Of a DNA stretch of 64,000 nt, positions 8,227 through 16,787 are shown piece by piece (position 1 is the stretch's first letter; every line of letters begins with the position of its first letter). The position numbers and the translations under genes were made by a program. The notes beneath the pieces are model-generated. The model ran no database searches, was not told where the DNA came from, and was given only the letters and a program-made list of their open reading frames with translations. The DNA is from Paenibacillus sp. cl123 (GTDB taxonomy: Bacteria > Bacillota > Bacilli > Paenibacillales > NBRC-103111): the NCBI RefSeq assembly GCF_900101595.1, contig NZ_FMYY01000001.1, forward strand, positions 814,585-878,584, written 5' to 3'.

Positions 8227-9018
8227 GTGAGTTCAGTTATCGAGGTTAGCGACGTCTCCTGGAAGCGGGATGAAAAGGTCATATTGGAACATGTGGATTG
8301 GAAGGTAGAGCAAGGCGAGCATTGGGCGGTGCTTGGGTTGAACGGTTCGGGGAAAACGACGCTGCTTAATATGATCAATGGCTATATTTGGCCGACGGAA
8401 GGCCATATATCCGTGCTGGGCCACCGGTTCGGCGAGGTAGATCTTCGCGATCTGCGCAAGTCGATCGGTTGGGTCAGCTCTTCGCTGCAAGAGAAGATGT
8501 ATCCGAACGAACGTACGCAGCATGTCGTAATTAGCGGCAAGCATGCCTCCATCGGCCTGTATGACAAGCCGACGAACGAAGATTACGAGCGGGCGGCCCA
8601 GCTTATGCAACAACTGGGCTGTGCCCATCTGATCGACCGTATTTATCAGGGCTGCTCTCAGGGGGAAAAGCAGAAAATATTGATCGCCCGCGCTCTGATG
8701 GCGTCTCCCAAGCTGCTTATTCTGGATGAGGCATGCAACGGGCTTGATTTTTTCTCCAGGGAAGCGCTGCTGAACAGCATCAGCGAACTGGCCAAGTCGC
8801 CGGAAGCGCCCCATATGCTATTCGTCACGCATCATACGGAAGAGATTATTCCGATTTTTACCCATACGGTGCTGCTGCGCCGAGGTACGGTTTTCGCCAA
8901 GGGATTTACGCGGGATGTGCTGCGCAGCGAGGTGTTGACCGATTTCTTTGAATCGCCCGTACAGGCCAACTGGAGCCAGGACAGAGCGTGGCTGTCTATT
9001 CCGGTGTCCGGTGAGTAG
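8227..9018 (+). CDS. ABC transporter ATP-binding protein, YlmA-like, no permease partner
   Basis: A 263-residue ABC ATPase with Walker A GLNGSGKTT, a Q-loop serine-rich segment (SIGWVSSSLQEK), signature CSQGEKQK (instead of LSGGQ), Walker B LLILDEACNGLD and the H-loop VTHHTEE. Length and signature match the soluble B. subtilis YlmA / ModF-type group, in which no membrane partner is known. The GTG start has GAGGAGG 8 nt upstream. No permease or binding protein is adjacent, so the role is open. Confidence 0.87.
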   Translation: MSSVIEVSDVSWKRDEKVILEHVDWKVEQGEHWAVLGLNGSGKTTLLNMINGYIWPTEGHISVLGHRFGEVDLRDLRKSIGWVSSSLQEKMYPNERTQHVVISGKHASIGLYDKPTNEDYERAAQLMQQLGCAHLIDRIYQGCSQGEKQKILIARALMASPKLLILDEACNGLDFFSREALLNSISELAKSPEAPHMLFVTHHTEEIIPIFTHTVLLRRGTVFAKGFTRDVLRSEVLTDFFESPVQANWSQDRAWLSIPVSGE

Positions 9019-9153
9019 TCTTCGCGGTAGTGGCAGTAATGCAAGGCGGCGATAGGCTTATAGGGTGTTGCTGCTCGGAGTTCTCGCGGAGGCAGACATT
9101 AAAGGAGTGGACGGGGGTTCCCGACGAACCTTGTAGGTTTTAGCGCCAGCGGG

Positions 9154-9670
9154 GCGGACATGTACGGACTTTCGTATAAACCTGTGCGTGTGAAGGTTAG
9201 TCTGGCGGACATGTGCGGATTTTCGTATAAAACCTGTGCGTATGAAGGTTAGTCTGGCGGACATGTGCGGATTTTCGTATAAAACCTGTGCGTGTGAAGG
9301 TTAGTCTGGCGGACATGTGCGGATTTTCGTATAAACCTGTGCGTGTGAACGTCAGTCTGGCGGACAAGTGCGGATTTTCGTATAAACCTGTGCGTGTGAT
9401 CGTCAGTCTGGCGGACAAGTGCGGATTTTCGTATAAAACCTGTGCGTGTGAAGGTTAGTCTGGCGGACATGTGCGGATTTTCGTATAAAACCTGTGCGTG
9501 TGAAGGTTAGTCTGACGGACATATGCGGATTTTCGTATAAAACCTATGCGTTATGAATGTCATTCTGGCGGACTTGCGCGGATTTTCGTATAAAACCTGT
9601 GCGTGTGAAGGTTAGTCTGGCGGACATGTGCGGATTTTCGTATAAACCTGTGCGTGTGAACGTCAATCTG
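9154..9670. repeat. Ten tandem copies of a ~52-bp intergenic repeat
   Basis: Units begin GCGGACATGTGCGGATTTTC and run to AGTCTG. Starts are at 9154, 9205, 9257, 9309, 9360, 9411, 9463, 9515, 9568 and 9620, with lengths 51-53. Unit length mostly changes through AAACC versus AAAACC. Units 1, 8 and 10 are the most divergent, as expected if the ends decay. Each holds ACATGT and an imperfect GGATTTT/TAAAACC inverted repeat. Because 52 is not a multiple of 3, the open frames across it merely cycle and are not genes. There are no variable spacers. The rest of 9019-9763 shows nothing else clear. Confidence 0.9.
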
Positions 9671-9763
9671 ATGCATTTATGAGTTTTTTCAAGCTGTTTA
9701 GGTGTCCCTCTCAAGGGAGGCATCATGGTGTAACTATATTATAAGAGAGAAGGACCCTGTTTC

Positions 9764-10933
9764 ATGGAAAAGCATAAAGAAAAATTTCCGATCTCGCTCC
9801 TGTCCTTGACGGCAGGAGCGTTCGCTATCGGAATGACCGAATTCGTCATCATGGGGCTGCTGCCCAATGTGGCGGCAGATCTTCAGGTAAGCATCCCGAA
9901 GGCGGGCCAGCTTATTACAGGCTACGCGCTTGGCGTCGCGATCGGAGCGCCGGTGCTTGCGCTGGCAACCTCGAGGCTGCCGCAGAAGGTACTGCTCTGC
10001 ATCCTGATGATTCTCTTCATCATCGGGAACGGGGTGGCGGCTCTCGCGCCGAATTATGGGGTGCTGATGGCAGCCAGACTTTTCACCTCGCTGGCGCATG
10101 GCACCTTCTTCGGCGTCGGCTCGGTGATAGCGGCCGGATTGGTCGCTCCCGGCCGTCAAGCCGCCGCCGTGTCCGTCATGATGGCGGGCCTGACGGTAGC
10201 TAATATTATTGGCGTTCCCTTCGGCACCTTCATCGGCCAGCACATGGGCTGGCGGGCTTCCTTCGTCGCTGTCGTCGTGATGGGAGTCATTACCTTGATC
10301 GGGATCATCGCCTGGATTCCCAAGATTCCGCATGATCCGAGTTCAAGCTTCGTCCGGCAGCTGCGCGCGCTGGCCCAGCCGAAGCTGCTGCTGGTGCTGC
10401 TGGCCGGCGCTCTGGGCTGCAGCAGTTTGTTCGCCGTGTTTACGTACATCGCTCCCTTGCTGCAGGAGATCACAGGTATTGGAGAACGCGGGGTGACCTG
10501 GGTGTTGGTGCTCTTCGGCATCGGAGTAACCTTGGGCAATATCGTGGGCGGCAAGCTGGCGGACTGGAAGCTGATGCCTACGTTGCTGGTCGGTTTTCTT
10601 CTGCTGGCGGGCATACTGGCCGTGCTTGGCGTAACCGCGCATGTCCCCGTGCTGGCGATCTTGACGATTTTCTTGTGGGGGGTGGCGGCCTTCGGCGTAC
10701 TGCCAGGCCTGCAGGTGAGGATCATGTCGCTGGCCAAGGATGCTCCGGCGCTGGCTTCTACGTCCAATCACTCGGCGTTGAATCTCGGAAATGCGGGCGG
10801 AGCTTACCTGGGCGGAGCGGTCATTACGCATGCCGGGCTGGAATTCCTGCCATGGACGGGGGCGCTGCTGTCGCTGTGCGGACTCCTGATTACGCTTTTC
10901 ATTATGGGATGGGACAGACGGACGGAGAGGTAA
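9764..10933 (+). CDS. MFS transporter, DHA1 / AraJ-YdhP type
   Basis: A 389-residue, twelve-helix major facilitator. The N-terminus FAIGMTEFVIMGLLPNVAAD is characteristic of the AraJ/YdhP/CmlR drug or sugar efflux subgroup. The motif-A loop and the helix 4-5 region (ARLFTSLAHGTFFGVGSVIA) are conserved. The central loop is short and the C-terminus hydrophobic, with a brief cytoplasmic tail. The likely role is proton-driven export of a small molecule; the substrate is unknown. AGAAGGA precedes the ATG. It is monocistronic between the 52-bp array and a terminator. Confidence 0.9.
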   Translation: MEKHKEKFPISLLSLTAGAFAIGMTEFVIMGLLPNVAADLQVSIPKAGQLITGYALGVAIGAPVLALATSRLPQKVLLCILMILFIIGNGVAALAPNYGVLMAARLFTSLAHGTFFGVGSVIAAGLVAPGRQAAAVSVMMAGLTVANIIGVPFGTFIGQHMGWRASFVAVVVMGVITLIGIIAWIPKIPHDPSSSFVRQLRALAQPKLLLVLLAGALGCSSLFAVFTYIAPLLQEITGIGERGVTWVLVLFGIGVTLGNIVGGKLADWKLMPTLLVGFLLLAGILAVLGVTAHVPVLAILTIFLWGVAAFGVLPGLQVRIMSLAKDAPALASTSNHSALNLGNAGGAYLGGAVITHAGLEFLPWTGALLSLCGLLITLFIMGWDRRTER

Positions 10934-10988
10934 GGACCCGCCGGAAGAACGAGGATCGCCGGAGCAACGCGGCGGTCCTTCTTTTCGT
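10932..10988 (+). terminator. Terminator-like hairpin after the MFS gene
   Basis: AAGGACC-CGCCG pairs with CGGCGGTCCTT across a 30-nt GC-rich loop, followed by CTTTTCGTT. Confidence 0.65.
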
Positions 10989-11116
10989 TAATCGTTCGGG
11001 AGATGTCCGCCTGCATCCCAAGCCGGCAAGCTCTCAAGCCGCGGCCGCTGGCAGAGTCGGCTAAGGATATGCTATCTTAATTGTATTCTTATAAAGCGGG
11101 TGTGGAGGTGGCGCAT

Positions 11117-14100
11117 ATGGCTGGCCAGAGGCAGAACGAAGCTGAGTTTCATCCGGTATTGTGGAGCTGGTTCGCCTCACGATTCGGTGAGCCGACGGAT
11201 GTACAGAGACAGGCTTGGGCGCGAATCCGCTCCGGGCAGCATACGCTGATCTCATCGCCGACCGGCTCGGGCAAGACGCTGGCCGCGCTGCTGCCATGTC
11301 TGGATTGGATTATCCGCAGCAAGGAGTCGGCTGCCGCGGGTTATGCGCCAGGTGTTCGCACCCTGGTCGTAACCCCGCTTAAGGCGCTTAACAATGATAT
11401 TCACCATCATCTGCTTCAGTTTCTGGAGGAAATTCAGGCGGAGGCGGCGACGCATTCGCCCGGCGGGGCTGAAGGCTGGAGGGCGATCACGGCCGGCGTT
11501 CGCACCGGAGATACGACGCAGAGCACGCGGGCGTCCATGCTGCGGACGCCGCCGGATGTGCTGGTGACAACGCCGGAGTCGCTTTATTTGCTGCTCACCT
11601 CTCCGCGGGCGAGGGAGATTCTGCGGACGGTTGAGCAGGTGATCGTCGATGAGATTCACGATCTGGCCGCGGACAAGCGCGGCGAGCATCTGTCTTTGAC
11701 CCTCGAGCGACTGCATGTCTGGTGCTCAGGCTCCGTTCAGCGCATCGGCGTGTCCGCTACGCAGAAGCCCATCGAGCGCGTGGCGCGGTATTTGGGAGGC
11801 TGGGAAAGCGGACAGCCGAGGCCGGTGGCGATCGTCGAGAGCCGGGCGGACAAGCAGTATTCCCTGCTCGTCACGGTCCCCGAGCCGATCCGTCCCGGCG
11901 CGGACCGGGAGGCGATCTGGACGCCGCTAGTCCAGCGGCTTTTGCAGCTGATGGAAGGAAGCCGCACGGTGCTCGTCTTCGCCAACAGCCGGAGACTCTG
12001 CGAGCGGCTGACGCTGCGGCTGAACGACCATGTCGGCTACGAGATGGTCCGCAGCCATCATGGCAGCGTTGCCCGCGAGAAGCGGCTGGAGGTGGAGCAG
12101 CTGCTGAAGGAGGGCAAGCTCCGCTGCCTAGTCGCCACGTCGTCGCTGGAGCTTGGCATCGACGTTGGCCATGTCGATCTGGTTATCCAGATCGACTCGC
12201 CGTTCAGCGCGGCCGCCGGCATCCAGCGCATCGGCCGGGCCGGGCACAGCGTCGGCGGCGTCAGCCGTGGCGCGCTCGTGGCGCGCAGCCGCAGCTTCCT
12301 GCCGGAGCTGGCCGTGCTCGCTCGGCGCATCGCCGCGCGCGACATCGAGGCCATCCGCATCCCGCGGGGCGGCCTCGATGTGCTGGCGCAGCAGGTGGTC
12401 GCCATCGTCAGTCTCGGCGACGAATGGGATGTCGCCGGCCTGGAGCGCCTGCTCGCCGCCAGCGACAGCTTCCGCTGGGTGCCCCGGGATAGACTGCTGG
12501 CGCTGCTGGAGATGCTGGCCGGCTTCTATCCGTTCGTGCGTCCGCTGATCGAATGGGACCGCGCGACGGACCGGCTCACCCGTCTCGCGGCGACCCCGAT
12601 GGCCGCGCTGGTCGGCGCGGGTACGATCCCGCAAAGCACAGCTTATCCGGTCCATCACAACGAAACCGGGCTGCATTTGGGCGAGCTGGACGAAGAGTTT
12701 GTCCAGGAGTCGTCGGTCGGGGATGTGTTCCAGCTCGGCACCGCATCCTGGCGAATCATGCGCATCCGTCCCGAGCGAATCTATGTCCGGGAGGCGGAGA
12801 ACCGTTACAGCGAAATTCCCTTCTGGCGCGGGGAATCGGGAGGCAAGTCGTATGAGCTGGGCATGCAGACCGGAGCCTTGTGGCGGGAGCTGAGAAGCCG
12901 CCTGCAGACAGGACATGGGAAGGCAGAGCAGGTGCAGCCAGAGAGGATGCAGACAGAGCGGGTGCAGGCAGAGCAGGTGCAGCCAGACCAACCGCAAGCA
13001 GACCAACTGCAGACAGAACAACTGCAGGCAGAACAACTGCAATCAGGGCAATTCGGGCCGATGGAGGCAGGAGCGGCTGAGCCTCTAGGAAAAAATCGGC
13101 AAACAGATGCAGACGGCAGATTGCCGGAGCGGTCTGCAGTGGACGCGCAGGTCCAGGAATGGCTGATGGCGGAATATTATTTGGACGCTGAGGCCGCGGC
13201 CAGCCTGATCGGATTTGTCCGCAACCAGATGGCCGTGGCTCCCGTGCCCACGGACCGGCAAATCGTCATCGAGACATTCACCGATGAGCAGGGACATAGC
13301 CATTGCATCGTGCATAGTTTGCTCGGCCGCAGGCTCAACCGGACCTGGCTGATGAGCGTGAGCCGCAAGCTGACGGAAGCCGGGCATCAGGCTCTGTATA
13401 CGAATGCGCGGGACAACGGGTTCGAGCTGGTGTTCTCCGGCCATGACGCGTCCATCGTATCAGCAATCCGGACGCTCAGCTGGGAGCAGGCGGAGCCGCT
13501 GATCGCGCAGGCCGTTTCGCAGTCTCCGATGTTCGGCTCGACTTTCCAGCAGCTGGCGGAAACGTCGCTGCTGCTGGCCAGGAGCTTCACCCGGATGCCC
13601 GCATGGAAGAAACGGCTGCGCAGTCAAGAGCTGCTGAAGGAAGCGCTGCCCTTCCGGGAGCGATTCCCGCTGTTCCAAGAAGCGATGAGGGTATGCCTGG
13701 AGGAGCAGACGGATACGGATAACCTCCGGCTCGTATTGGAAGCGGTGCGCCAGGGAGACATCCGGTTCGCCGAGCACCGGGGGCATGCCCCCTCCCCGCT
13801 GGCGGCGCAGTTTCAAGCCGACTATGCACAGACTCGGCTCTACGAATCCGATGCGCTGCCTCAGGATGTGCAGGCGGAACTGCTGGGCTTCAGCCGCAGT
13901 CTGGCAGCTGAAATCTTCGGAGATGAGGCTGTCCGTCAAGCCGTCCATCCCGAGGTTTTGGCCGCGGAGGAGCGCCGACTGGAGCATGGAGACGGCAGCT
14001 GGAGCGGACCCGGAGACGTGCTGCGCCATCTGAAGGAGCATGGGGAAGCTACCGCCGAAGAGCTGCAGAAGGCAGCCGGGGAGGAGGCCGCACAGCTCCC

Positions 14101-15706
14101 GGGCTGGCTGGAGCAGTTGCTTGTCCGGGGGAACGTCAGCAGGCTTGCGCTGCAGCAGCAGACTTTTTACATAAGCAGCGATGAACGGAGCTTGTACGCA
14201 AGTTTAAATGCGTCTGCAGAAGCGAGAGCGCTTATTCTGCAGCGGTACAGCGACCATGCGATCTCAGTTACGCTGGAGGAGCTGATGACCCGGTACGCGC
14301 TGGAGCGGCCGGCGGCCGAGGAGTGGCTGCAGACGGCGCTGGCTGAGGGCCGGATGGAGGCCTCTCCTTTCTCGGATCCGGGAGAAACCGGGATGTGGAC
14401 GAGCAGCAAGGTGGCCTCCCGGCTGATCCGAACATCGGTGCAGCTGTTCCGGCGTAGCAGCGAAGCCGTGCCGGCTTTGACTTATTTGCGCCATATGCCG
14501 CTCTTCGCCGGCTTGGCTACAGCTTCCCCGCTCGTCGGAAGCGACCGTCTGCGGGAGCTAATCATCGACCTGGAGGGCTTCTTCCTGCCGGTCTCGCTGT
14601 GGGAAAGCGTGCTTTTCCCTGCCAGACTGCCCGGCTACAAGAAGCAGGACCTGGATTGGCTATGCGCATCCGGGGAGGTGTTCTGGGCAGGCCGCAAGCA
14701 GCCGGATGAGAAGGAGGGGCGGATCGCCTTTTTCCTCGCGGAAAACAGCGGGCTGTACCAGCCTTATCTGGAAAAATCGGCCGCTGAGAACAGGCCGTCC
14801 GCCCATCCTGAGCTGCTGCGCCTGCTGATGGGCAAGGGAGCGGCTTTCCTTACGAAGCTGTCGATCGAGACCGGCAAGCAGCCTTCCGTCCTGCTGGCCG
14901 AGCTGCTGGAGCTGGTCTGGGACGGTCAGGCGGCCAATGACCAATTTGCCCCGATGCGGCTCCATGCGTTGGGCAAAGCGAAGAAGCCGGACAAGTTCCA
15001 GTCGGGTCTCGGGCGCTGGTATCCACTGGAGTCGCTGTATAACCCGGGCTATGACAAGGAAGCGGCTGCGCTGGCCTGGATCAGGCATTTGCTCGATAAA
15101 TACGGGATTTTGACCAAGGAGCTGGTTGCCTCCGTTTCTCCGTACGCCTGGGAAACGGTGCTGCCGCTGCTGAAGCAGCTGGAGCATTGGGGAACGGTCG
15201 TGCGCGGCTTGTTCATCCGGGATTTGCCGTATCTGCAGTTTGCCTCCAAGGACTTTCTGACGCGGCTGTACCAGTCGGCAGCTGCTCCGGCAGACGCCGC
15301 TTCGGCCGGAGAGAGGGAAGAACCGCTTATTCTGCTGAGCGCGGTCGATCCGGCCAATCCGTTTGGGCTGCTGATTCCTTGGCCCCAGGCGGAGGGACTT
15401 TCCTTCTCGCGGAAGCCGGGCAATTACATGGTATTCCAGGGGGCAAGCTGGCTGTACTGGATTGAAAATAACGGCAAGCGCATCTACCAGATCGAACGCG
15501 GGCAGGACGGTACGCAGGCGGATATCGGCCGACAGCTGAAGGAGATATTCCGGCTGTTCCTGAAGCAGCAGCAGCTGCGCAAAATTGTCGTTGAAAGCTG
15601 GAACGGCGTGCGCATCTCGGAAGCTCCGGAGCGGGAATACCTGCAGCTGCTCGGAGCCGAGAAGGACCGCAGCCACTATGTGCTTTGGCCGAGCCAGCTC
15701 GGGTAG
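11117..15706 (+). CDS. lhr: Lhr-family ATP-dependent DNA helicase (large form)
   Basis: A 1529-residue superfamily-2 helicase. It has Walker A SSPTGSGKT (residues 46-54), DEVH-type box VDEIHD, motif III SATQ, motif IV VFANSRRLCERL, and motif VI QRIGRAGHS, followed by the Lhr winged-helix and long C-terminal region. Its length equals the large Lhr of enterobacteria, which translocates on DNA and is linked to repair. I chose the ATG at 11117 because GGAGG lies 8 nt upstream. An in-frame TTG 12 codons earlier is possible. Residues 604-648 are a Gln-rich run of nine pentapeptides that looks like an inserted linker. It is apparently monocistronic. Confidence 0.92.
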   Translation: MAGQRQNEAEFHPVLWSWFASRFGEPTDVQRQAWARIRSGQHTLISSPTGSGKTLAALLPCLDWIIRSKESAAAGYAPGVRTLVVTPLKALNNDIHHHLLQFLEEIQAEAATHSPGGAEGWRAITAGVRTGDTTQSTRASMLRTPPDVLVTTPESLYLLLTSPRAREILRTVEQVIVDEIHDLAADKRGEHLSLTLERLHVWCSGSVQRIGVSATQKPIERVARYLGGWESGQPRPVAIVESRADKQYSLLVTVPEPIRPGADREAIWTPLVQRLLQLMEGSRTVLVFANSRRLCERLTLRLNDHVGYEMVRSHHGSVAREKRLEVEQLLKEGKLRCLVATSSLELGIDVGHVDLVIQIDSPFSAAAGIQRIGRAGHSVGGVSRGALVARSRSFLPELAVLARRIAARDIEAIRIPRGGLDVLAQQVVAIVSLGDEWDVAGLERLLAASDSFRWVPRDRLLALLEMLAGFYPFVRPLIEWDRATDRLTRLAATPMAALVGAGTIPQSTAYPVHHNETGLHLGELDEEFVQESSVGDVFQLGTASWRIMRIRPERIYVREAENRYSEIPFWRGESGGKSYELGMQTGALWRELRSRLQTGHGKAEQVQPERMQTERVQAEQVQPDQPQADQLQTEQLQAEQLQSGQFGPMEAGAAEPLGKNRQTDADGRLPERSAVDAQVQEWLMAEYYLDAEAAASLIGFVRNQMAVAPVPTDRQIVIETFTDEQGHSHCIVHSLLGRRLNRTWLMSVSRKLTEAGHQALYTNARDNGFELVFSGHDASIVSAIRTLSWEQAEPLIAQAVSQSPMFGSTFQQLAETSLLLARSFTRMPAWKKRLRSQELLKEALPFRERFPLFQEAMRVCLEEQTDTDNLRLVLEAVRQGDIRFAEHRGHAPSPLAAQFQADYAQTRLYESDALPQDVQAELLGFSRSLAAEIFGDEAVRQAVHPEVLAAEERRLEHGDGSWSGPGDVLRHLKEHGEATAEELQKAAGEEAAQLPGWLEQLLVRGNVSRLALQQQTFYISSDERSLYASLNASAEARALILQRYSDHAISVTLEELMTRYALERPAAEEWLQTALAEGRMEASPFSDPGETGMWTSSKVASRLIRTSVQLFRRSSEAVPALTYLRHMPLFAGLATASPLVGSDRLRELIIDLEGFFLPVSLWESVLFPARLPGYKKQDLDWLCASGEVFWAGRKQPDEKEGRIAFFLAENSGLYQPYLEKSAAENRPSAHPELLRLLMGKGAAFLTKLSIETGKQPSVLLAELLELVWDGQAANDQFAPMRLHALGKAKKPDKFQSGLGRWYPLESLYNPGYDKEAAALAWIRHLLDKYGILTKELVASVSPYAWETVLPLLKQLEHWGTVVRGLFIRDLPYLQFASKDFLTRLYQSAAAPADAASAGEREEPLILLSAVDPANPFGLLIPWPQAEGLSFSRKPGNYMVFQGASWLYWIENNGKRIYQIERGQDGTQADIGRQLKEIFRLFLKQQQLRKIVVESWNGVRISEAPEREYLQLLGAEKDRSHYVLWPSQLG
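12926..13060 (+). repeat. 15-bp minisatellite inside lhr (nine pentapeptides)
   Basis: Nine in-frame 15-bp units encode EQVQP, ERMQT, ERVQA, EQVQP, DQPQA, DQLQT, EQLQA, EQLQS and GQFGP. They sit between the helicase core and the C-terminal region and preserve frame. The segment is probably unstructured or coiled and may vary in copy number between strains. Confidence 0.85.
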
Positions 15707-15846
15707 CCGCTACTACTAGGGCCCTGCTAGGATCATGTGGAGCACATTTTCCATAAACGGGCGAGCGTTCTATAAGCGTTAGGGGCAGTAAACGGAATGA
15801 ATTGAAAGCGACACACTCGACATACGGACAGAAAGAGGTTGGAGCA

Positions 15847-16332
15847 GTGAATATCCGGCAAGCGGTTTTGGAAGATGTGCCGTCCATTCTGGACATTTAT
15901 AATGAAGCGATCGTTAACACAGTAGCGACGTTCGATACGGTTCCCCGCAGCCTTGCGCAGCAGGAGGAATGGTTTACCCAGCACGGGGATGCCTACCCGG
16001 TGGTGGTGGCGGAGACCGAAGGCGTGATCGCAGGCTGGAGCGCCTTGAACCGCTATTCGGACCGTCTCGCTTATGCCCGCACGAGCGAGCTGTCGATGTA
16101 CATCCGGGAGGATTACCGCGGTCAGGGGATTGGCAGGAGGCTGCTGGAGGTAATGCTGCGGGATGGCAAGCAGGCGGGACTTCATACCGTATTGTCCCGG
16201 ATTGAGGAAAGCAACGAGGCCAGTCTGCATCTGCATCGGGCTTACGGATTCGAGACTGTCGGCACGATGCGGGAAGTTGGCGTCAAATTCGGCAGGCTGC
16301 TGAATGTGGTGCTGATGCAGAAGATGCTGTAG
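15847..16332 (+). CDS. GNAT N-acetyltransferase, phosphinothricin/methionine-sulfone type
   Basis: A 161-residue acetyl-CoA-dependent acetyltransferase. The N-terminus IRQAVLEDVPSILDIYNEAI and the TVATFDT segment match the PAT/bar-like (YwnH) family. Motif A is RGQGIGRRLLE, and the tail HRAYGFETVGTMREVGVKFG is the conserved B motif. Such enzymes acetylate phosphinothricin, methionine sulfoximine or related amino-acid analogues. I chose the GTG at 15847 with GAGG about 8 nt upstream; the frame extends 15 codons further without support. It follows lhr at 140 bp and precedes the argS promoter. Confidence 0.88.
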   Translation: MNIRQAVLEDVPSILDIYNEAIVNTVATFDTVPRSLAQQEEWFTQHGDAYPVVVAETEGVIAGWSALNRYSDRLAYARTSELSMYIREDYRGQGIGRRLLEVMLRDGKQAGLHTVLSRIEESNEASLHLHRAYGFETVGTMREVGVKFGRLLNVVLMQKML

Positions 16333-16534
16333 GCGCTGCGGCCTATTTAAGGAAATGGTGCGGCCTATTTAAGAAAATTGCCGAAGGAAGCAGGCATGAC
16401 GGTCCATCCCAGAAGGGGCCGAATCAAGCTGAATGCCTCGCTGGCCGAAGCGGTGAGCGGTTCATGCGGCAGGCCGAGGCCCGCAGCAGAGCCCGGGAGG
16501 GGCTGACGCGCCGCTCGTGGCGCGGTCTTACGGC
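16333..16534. other. Intergenic stretch
   Basis: No gene or clear RNA seen. GCGGCCTATTTAAG-type words occur twice (near 16340 and 16360). Confidence 0.4.
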
Positions 16535-16563
16535 TTGACTCGATTTTCCCTGCTCGATATAAT
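16535..16563 (+). promoter_or_regulatory. Promoter of argS
   Basis: TTGACT (16535-16540), 17 bp, TATAAT (16558-16563): close to sigma-A consensus. It would give a ~220-nt leader before the argS start. Confidence 0.8.
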
Positions 16564-16569
16564 GGGAGA

Positions 16570-16787
16570 TATGTGAAATTTCGATCGGGTCACTTTGCCC
16601 CATAGGGAGGCAGCAGGAGGCACCCCGTGCAGGGGTGCTTTCTCGATCATCCGGCATTTAATAAATTTCCGGGGACCCCGCAAGGTGCCTAAGCCGGCTC
16701 CGGAGAAAACAGCCCCACTCTGTGGGGTTATCTTGTATTCAGGGAGCCTTGTGAGGCTGTATAGACGGAAAGGGGAACATTTCAGAG
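16570..16787 (+). promoter_or_regulatory. Structured 5' leader of argS
   Basis: The leader holds GCACCCC/GGGGTGC (16620-16638), a CCGG-closed arm around 16670-16703, CCCCAC/GTGGGG (16713-16727) and AGCC/GGCT near 16745-16760. I looked for T-box landmarks (the TGGNACCGCG antiterminator and an AGTA-type specifier loop) and did not find them. The run of stable stems suggests attenuation or an undescribed leader, but simple structure is also possible. Confidence 0.45.

Noticed and set aside
9154..9670. CRISPR array
   Set aside because: Units are contiguous with no unique spacers, unit length is too long and there are no cas genes.
9058..9726. Several overlapping short frames on the minus strand (ARLTFTRTG-type repeats)
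   Set aside because: They arise because a 52-bp repeat lacks stops and cycles through three frames; not a protein.
12128..13042. Open frame of 304 codons on the minus strand inside lhr
   Set aside because: Low-complexity Cys/Leu/His-rich translation is the mirror of the Gln-rich repeat and of GC-rich helicase codons; no start site.
14660..15676. Open frame of 338 codons on the minus strand inside lhr
   Set aside because: Opposite a strongly coding sequence, no motif and no ribosome site.
16570..16787. T-box riboswitch of argS
   Set aside because: The conserved T-box sequence and antiterminator bulge were not found.
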